From positions 1 through 64,000 of the forward strand of contig NZ_VUNL01000001.1 of the NCBI RefSeq assembly GCF_009697385.1: a stretch of 64,000 bases of DNA. Reading direction: 5' to 3'. Below are positions 61,973 to 64,000 of the stretch, one piece after another. Within the stretch, counting starts at the first letter, position 1, and every line of letters starts with the position of its first letter. The notes under the pieces are model-generated. The model ran no database searches. It was not told the DNA's origin and saw nothing but the letters and a program-made list of their open reading frames with translations. This DNA is from Wylensekiella montiformis. GTDB lineage: Bacteria; Bacillota; Negativicutes; Selenomonadales; Selenomonadaceae. Made by a program: the position numbers and the translations under genes.

Positions 61973-63874
61973 TTACTCTTTCTTAGCTACAGCGTAGTTA
62001 CGCAGACGCGGCTTAATGAGAGAGTGCTCGAACTCACGATAGGATACGACCGGCATCTCTTTCTCCTGATCGAAGGTGACAATCGTCGTCTGCATGAAAT
62101 GCTTGTCATCACGCTCCATGAATACGAGATCGCCCTTTTCGTCCATGGCACGGCCCGTCTTTTCATCATAATGGAACGAACCGCATTTATCCGTTACACG
62201 TTTCTTGAGGTCTTCATCCATCTTGTTCCAGTCGTTCTCCAGAATGATCTTGGCATGAGCGCCGCGGCTTTCATCACGCTGCAGAGCGGACTGGGTGATC
62301 GCCATCGCATAGATGATCATATTGCGGAGCTGGCGAACAAACATGGCTTCCTGATTTGCCCAAGCGCCATGATCCGTAACACCGATATCATCCCAGCGCT
62401 TCAGAATGCCCTTGAGTTCTTCCATACATTCCTTCAGGCCATTGTTGTCGCGCTCAACGGAAACATATTTATACATGATGTCGCCCAGCTCATGATGCAG
62501 CTTATGTGCATTCTCCGAGCCATTCATATTGCGGATCTTGTCGAACTCCGCTACGCACTCCTTGCGAGCTGCTTCAAGCTCCGCCTCAGTCAGCGCATCG
62601 CCGAGCTTGCCGCTGCGGGCCAGTTTCAGCGACTCCGGACCGGAAATTGTGCCGGAATAAGCGGCCGACAGCAGGGAGTTCGCGCCCAGGCGATTCGCAC
62701 CATGATACTGATAATCGCACTCGCCCGAAGCCATAAGACCCGGAATATTCGTATGATGCTCGCGGTCAACCCAGATACCGCCCATCGAGTAGTGAATGGA
62801 CGGGAAGATCTCCATAGGAACCTTCCGCGGATCCTGTCCGACAAAGTCGCCGTACATCTCAAGAATACCGCCGAGCTTGCGCTCCAAATAATCAGCCGGG
62901 ATATGAGACAGATCGAGGTACACCCGGTTCGGATTATGCATGCCGAGCCCCATGTGAACAACGACCTTATAAATGGCCCGGGAAGCGACATCACGCGGTA
63001 CGAGGTTTCCGTATGCCGGATACATATCCTCAAGGAAATACCAGCGCTCTTTCTCATGCGTCTCCGGATTTTCACGGTAAACCCATACACGTCCGCCTTC
63101 GCCGCGGCATGCCTCCGACATCAGGCGGTTTTTGTCCGTACCCGGGATCGCCGTCGGATGAATCTGCAGGAACTCCGGATTGCCGAGCTCTGCGCCCTGC
63201 TGATACACAGCCGATACTGCCGAGCCGTTGCAGATCGTGGACGCCGTGCAGCGGCCATATACCTGACCAGGGCCGCCTGTCGCCAGAATGACGACATCCG
63301 CCGGGAAGGAAACGATCTCGTTGGAGTTCATATTCTGTGCGACGATTCCGCGGCAGACACCGTCTTTATTCTTGATGATCCGGATGAATTCCCAGAACTC
63401 ATACTTCTTGACGCCGCCCTTGACTTCCCAGCGGCGAACCTGCTCGTCCAGTGCATAGAGAAGCTGCTGGCCAGTCGTAGAACCGGCAAATACCGTGCGC
63501 TTATTCTTCTGACCGCCGAAATTGCGCAGATCCAGCACGCCTTCTGCCGTGCGGGTGAACGGCACGCCCATCCGGTCAAACATCTTGATGAGCTTCGGCG
63601 CTGCTTCGACCATGCCCTTTACCGCGAGCTGATCGGCCAGGAAGTCGCCGCCATATACCGTATCGTCGAAGTGCTCGTAGATGGAATCATGCTCGCCCTT
63701 CGTATCCATGCAGGCGTTGATGCCGCCCTGCGCGCACAGGGAATGTGAACGCTTGACCGGGCAGTACGAGAACAGATCTACCTTTCCGCCGCCCTCGCAG
63801 ATCTTCAGCGTAGCCATGAGGCCGGAAAGGCCGCCGCCTACGACAATAATCTTATTTTCTGGTTTATTAGCCAT
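61973..63874 (-). CDS. sdhA: Succinate dehydrogenase/fumarate reductase flavoprotein subunit
   Basis: A 633-residue flavoprotein of the Bacillus/epsilon-type B subfamily: FAD motif IIVVGGGLSGLMATLKI, covalent-FAD region SHSLCAQGGINACMD, active-site segments LQIHPTAIPG and SEACRGEGGRVW, PSIHYSMGGIWVD and GECDYQYHGANRLGANSLLSA. It interconverts fumarate and succinate. Together with sdhB and the truncated sdhC it forms a three-subunit complex. Confidence 0.97.
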   Translation of the reverse strand: MANKPENKIIVVGGGLSGLMATLKICEGGGKVDLFSYCPVKRSHSLCAQGGINACMDTKGEHDSIYEHFDDTVYGGDFLADQLAVKGMVEAAPKLIKMFDRMGVPFTRTAEGVLDLRNFGGQKNKRTVFAGSTTGQQLLYALDEQVRRWEVKGGVKKYEFWEFIRIIKNKDGVCRGIVAQNMNSNEIVSFPADVVILATGGPGQVYGRCTASTICNGSAVSAVYQQGAELGNPEFLQIHPTAIPGTDKNRLMSEACRGEGGRVWVYRENPETHEKERWYFLEDMYPAYGNLVPRDVASRAIYKVVVHMGLGMHNPNRVYLDLSHIPADYLERKLGGILEMYGDFVGQDPRKVPMEIFPSIHYSMGGIWVDREHHTNIPGLMASGECDYQYHGANRLGANSLLSAAYSGTISGPESLKLARSGKLGDALTEAELEAARKECVAEFDKIRNMNGSENAHKLHHELGDIMYKYVSVERDNNGLKECMEELKGILKRWDDIGVTDHGAWANQEAMFVRQLRNMIIYAMAITQSALQRDESRGAHAKIILENDWNKMDEDLKKRVTDKCGSFHYDEKTGRAMDEKGDLVFMERDDKHFMQTTIVTFDQEKEMPVVSYREFEHSLIKPRLRNYAVAKKE

Positions 63875-63914
63875 TGATATTCTCCTTTACTTGCTGCTGA
63901 CAGTATCCACTGTC

Positions 63915-64000
63915 TTACATTACGAAGTAGCTGCCCATGAAAGCAAGGGTAATGAGGCAGAGAACGGCACAGAGGGCCATGCTCAAAACGCTGATGACAT
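63915..64000 (-). CDS. sdhC: Succinate dehydrogenase cytochrome b subunit, C-terminal end (cut by window)
   Basis: The last 27 codons of a minus-strand gene before a TAA at 63917-63915. They encode a hydrophobic helix (SMALCAVLCLITLAFMGSYF) that fits the final membrane helix of the cytochrome b subunit. Identity is inferred from position before sdhA; the rest is outside the window. Confidence 0.75.
   Translation of the reverse strand, partial: VISVLSMALCAVLCLITLAFMGSYFVM

Noticed and set aside
61961-63748. 595-codon plus-strand ORF opposite sdhA
   Set aside because: Antisense shadow of a full-length flavoprotein gene with all motifs.

Overview
The window looks like a chromosome segment from an anaerobic, diderm (outer-membrane-bearing) Firmicute, most likely a Negativicute of the Selenomonas/Mitsuokella type. 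It combines Firmicutes content (recR-bofA beside an rRNA operon, Bacillus-like purine-rich ribosome binding sites, lactose/cellobiose PTS, deoxynucleoside operon, hemACDBL-type cluster) with genes that only make sense with an outer membrane (autotransporter, porin, secretin). This is inference from gene content; no marker gene was searched.

Left part (1-21.8 kb, almost all minus strand). At the edge are the promoter and leader of a leftward rRNA operon, then ybaB-recR-bofA. About 10 kb to the right lie dnaX, the SRP RNA and tRNA-Ser. Between dnaX and ybaB, genes that are often adjacent in Firmicutes, sit an autotransporter and a complete beta-glucan locus: RpiR regulator, PTS IIC, porin, PTS IIB, PTS IIA, GH1 6-phospho-beta-glucosidase, secreted GH16 lichenase and secreted GH9 cellulase. 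The implied route is polymer cleavage outside the cell, entry through the porin, phosphorylating uptake by the PTS and cytoplasmic hydrolysis. Next come an orphan CheX-CheY pair and a deoC-deoB-pdp-cdd-nupC operon for deoxynucleoside salvage.

Middle part (21.8-33.3 kb, mainly plus strand). This holds a MscS channel, a regulatory region with four perfect DnaA boxes and two NrdR-like boxes, a 94-residue protein resembling only the glycyl-radical tail of anaerobic ribonucleotide reductase, its activase nrdG, two universal stress proteins (minus strand), threonine dehydratase, lactate permease, a murQ-murP-mupG set for cell-wall sugar recycling, an ArsR-type metal sensor and an NlpC/P60 endopeptidase.

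Right part (33.3-64 kb, almost all minus strand). It carries a six-gene tetrapyrrole operon (to uroporphyrinogen III and siroheme/cobalamin precursors), a secretin/PilP-like pair with a LuxR-type response regulator, pgi, a phosphoglucomutase, a MATE exporter, a DUF218 protein, a cupin, a CDF metal exporter, a thiol-redox group (trxB, glutaredoxin, glutathione peroxidase, with a rubrerythrin-like remnant), ilvBN, comF, yqeB, a radical SAM protein, a pyridoxal kinase, queF, a PAS-GGDEF-EAL protein and the succinate dehydrogenase/fumarate reductase operon, cut by the window end.

The least explained stretch is 56.6-57.25 kb. It has a good promoter overlapped by a 14-bp inverted repeat, about 590 nt with nested helices and no convincing protein, and a strong terminator. 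I read it as a large structured noncoding RNA. The split-looking class III ribonucleotide reductase tail with its DnaA/NrdR control region is the second strongest lead.
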